Assembly (NCBI GenBank): GCA_036266715.1
Contig: DATAXS010000034.1
Location: 1-21,588 of the forward strand
DNA length: 21,588 nt
Source: DATAXS01 sp036266715
GTDB taxonomy: Bacteria; Patescibacteriota; Minisyncoccia; UBA6257; 2-01-FULL-56-20
Direction: 5' to 3'
The notes under the pieces were generated by a model. It was given only the letters and a program-made list of their open reading frames with translations, had not been told where the DNA came from and ran no database searches. Positions within the stretch are counted from its first letter, which is position 1. Each line of letters begins with the position of its first letter. This document shows, piece after piece, positions 20,196-21,588 of the stretch. A program made the translations under genes and the position numbers.

Positions 20196-21533
20196 GTGGC
20201 TTCCGAACCAAAAAAGATAGGACAGGTCATTGCGTGGCCGGAGTTCCAGGTTGCGTGGATTTTGTTTGCCGTTATCGCTGCGGCGTTCGTGATAGACTAC
20301 ATTGTTTTTACGAACACTTTTCTTCTCTTGATCGAGGGGGGATTGCTCCTCATCGCGTTCGTGCTCGTTACAATTTCTATCTATCGCTCGGCTGCGGCGG
20401 ACCGGGATACCAAAATAGAACGCAACGAGCTCAGGAGCATTCTCGTGAGTTTGGATGACGGCCTTATTGTCTACGATGAAAATTTTTATGCGGTCTTTTT
20501 TAATCCCGCCGCCGAACGCATTTTCAAAACGACCGCAAAGAACATCATCGGCCACAAATTTGCGCCGCAAGACGTTGAGCGGCCCGGGTGGAAGACGCTT
20601 ATCCAGATCATTTTCCCCGCGCTCGCGCCGCGCGTCGTTACGCGCACCAAGGAGGGCGAATATCCGCAGGTGCTCGATGTTTCCTTCACCGATCCGCAGT
20701 TGGAATTTCGGGTGACCACCTCTCCCGTAGTGGACGAGACCGGGCGCACGCTCGCCTTTATGAAAATTGTCCGCGATCGGACCGCCCAGCTTGCCGCAAT
20801 GCGTTCGCGGAGCGAGTTCGTGACGATCGCGTCCCACCAGTTGCGCGGCCCCGTGACGGACATCACGTGGGCGCTTGACTCGCTCGCCCGCGCCACGGAG
20901 CTCTCCGACTCGGACAAGCTCATCGTGCAGAACGCCGCGGGCGCCGGCCGCGGGCTCCTGCGCCGCATAGAAGACCTTTTGAATATTTCCAAAATGGAAG
21001 AAGGCCAGTTCGGCTACGAGTTCCAGGATGCGGACCTTGTGGATTTCTTGAGCAAGATACTTGCGGATATTCTTCCGGCTGCGCGCACCGCGGGCATCAA
21101 GGTCTACTTTGACCGGCCAGCGGCGGCGCTCCCGCGCGTGAACATAGACCCCAAGCGGCTCTCGCTCGTCATGGTAAATCTTTTGGAAAATGCCATCCGC
21201 TATAACGTGGAGAACGGCGAAGTGATCGTGAAGGCGGAGGTGATCCCCGGAAAGCCCTTTGTGGAAGTGAGCGTGAAGGATACCGGCATCGGCATCCCCG
21301 CGGAGTCAATAGAAAAGATATTTACAAAGTTTTACCGGGCGGACAATGCCCTCAAGGCCCAGACCGAAGGCTCCGGGCTCGGTCTTTATATTGCAAAGAC
21401 CATTGTGAACGCCCATGGCGGCGAGATCTGGGTGGAATCTGAGCTCAACCGCGGAACCACCGTTCATTTTACGCTTCCCACCGATCTCAACCTTATCCCG
21501 CGGCACGAAATTGGTTCCGTCGAGGAGTTTTAA
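20196..21533 (+). CDS. Membrane-bound PAS-domain sensor histidine kinase
   Basis: The 445-residue protein has two N-terminal membrane helices (about 18-38 and 42-62) with almost no external loop. A PAS domain follows (about 78-195, 'LVSLDDGLIVYDENFYAVFF'). The HisKA domain has the phospho-acceptor H214 in 'VTIASHQLRGPVTDITWAL', and the HATPase domain contains the N box 'VNLLENAIRYN' (N332), G1 'DTGIGIP', F box 'IFTKFYRAD' and G2 'GSGLGLYIAKTIV'. All catalytic motifs are intact. The tiny extracytoplasmic loop suggests it senses an intramembrane or cytoplasmic signal through PAS. No response regulator is adjacent within the window. Translation starts at GTG 20196, preceded by AAGGA. Confidence 0.95.
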   Translation: MASEPKKIGQVIAWPEFQVAWILFAVIAAAFVIDYIVFTNTFLLLIEGGLLLIAFVLVTISIYRSAAADRDTKIERNELRSILVSLDDGLIVYDENFYAVFFNPAAERIFKTTAKNIIGHKFAPQDVERPGWKTLIQIIFPALAPRVVTRTKEGEYPQVLDVSFTDPQLEFRVTTSPVVDETGRTLAFMKIVRDRTAQLAAMRSRSEFVTIASHQLRGPVTDITWALDSLARATELSDSDKLIVQNAAGAGRGLLRRIEDLLNISKMEEGQFGYEFQDADLVDFLSKILADILPAARTAGIKVYFDRPAAALPRVNIDPKRLSLVMVNLLENAIRYNVENGEVIVKAEVIPGKPFVEVSVKDTGIGIPAESIEKIFTKFYRADNALKAQTEGSGLGLYIAKTIVNAHGGEIWVESELNRGTTVHFTLPTDLNLIPRHEIGSVEEF

Positions 21534-21540
21534 AGTAATC

Positions 21541-21588
21541 GCAAGCCCCACCCCGTGCTTTTTGGGGCAGAGTTCGGAGCCACACTGC
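21541..21588. repeat. Hairpin repeat with conserved loop, copy 3 (cut by the window end)
   Basis: On the minus strand the loop TGTGGCTCCGAACT (21584-21571) matches the loops at 5505 and 7402 at 13 of 14 positions, in the opposite orientation. CTGC at 21585-21588 pairs with GCAG at 21567-21570. The arm TTTTTGGGGCAG (21559-21570) resembles the left arm of copy 2 and predicts that CCCCAAAAA continues outside the window. It follows the histidine kinase gene and may be its terminator. Confidence 0.7.

Noticed and set aside
1..21588. CRISPR array, insertion sequence or prophage
   Set aside because: No regularly spaced repeats, no transposase or integrase frame and no structural phage genes are present. 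The ORF6N protein alone does not make a prophage.

Overview
The window looks like the replication-origin region of a Candidate Phyla Radiation (Patescibacteria, most likely Parcubacteria-type) chromosome of moderate to high GC. The reasons are the compact, overlapping genes, the near absence of Shine-Dalgarno sequences, several leaderless-looking starts, a reduced YebC, a stand-alone PolA-type 5' nuclease, and a VirB4 / two-helix-pilin / Ig-like surface cluster of the kind common in that group. UGA is used as a stop, so the code is standard. The lineage is inferred from gene style and not from a marker phylogeny.

Layout. Positions 1-5466 (+) hold a type IV secretion-like or surface locus: the end of a TraC-like protein, a VirB4-type ATPase, a membrane protein with a long acidic tail, a secreted Ig-like protein, a VirB2-like two-helix protein and a membrane-anchored possible beta-propeller. 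The locus ends in a 40-bp-arm palindrome shared with the converging jag gene. Positions 5552-7335 (-) hold the conserved rpmH-rnpA-yidC-jag block, followed divergently by dnaA and dnaN (7500-10115, +). A textbook basal unwinding site (DnaA box plus DnaA-trios) lies between dnaA and dnaN. Positions 10112-14406 (-) hold a membrane-anchored unknown protein coupled to a class A penicillin-binding protein, a small acidic protein, and a yebC-ruvC pair. A pilB/gspE-type ATPase diverges from yebC (14445-16130). The next 478 bases carry no protein gene but are densely structured: two long perfect palindromes and a probable structured non-coding RNA on the minus strand with its own promoter. From 16609 onward (+) come ruvB, an ORF6N-domain protein, a lamin-tail-domain membrane protein, tsaE, a 5'-3' exonuclease and a PAS histidine kinase. 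The four genes from ORF6N to the exonuclease overlap successively.

How the parts relate. Replication start (dnaA, oriC, dnaN), membrane protein insertion (yidC, jag), tRNA processing and modification (rnpA, tsaE), recombination (ruvB, ruvC, 5' nuclease) and cell-envelope functions (PBP, pilB, VirB4 locus) are packed together. The least explained signals are: (a) three dispersed hairpins with different stems but an almost invariant 14-nt loop, (b) very long palindromes that run into gene 3' ends, (c) the candidate non-coding RNA next to ruvB, and (d) a 31-bp perfect palindrome inside the ORF6N coding sequence.
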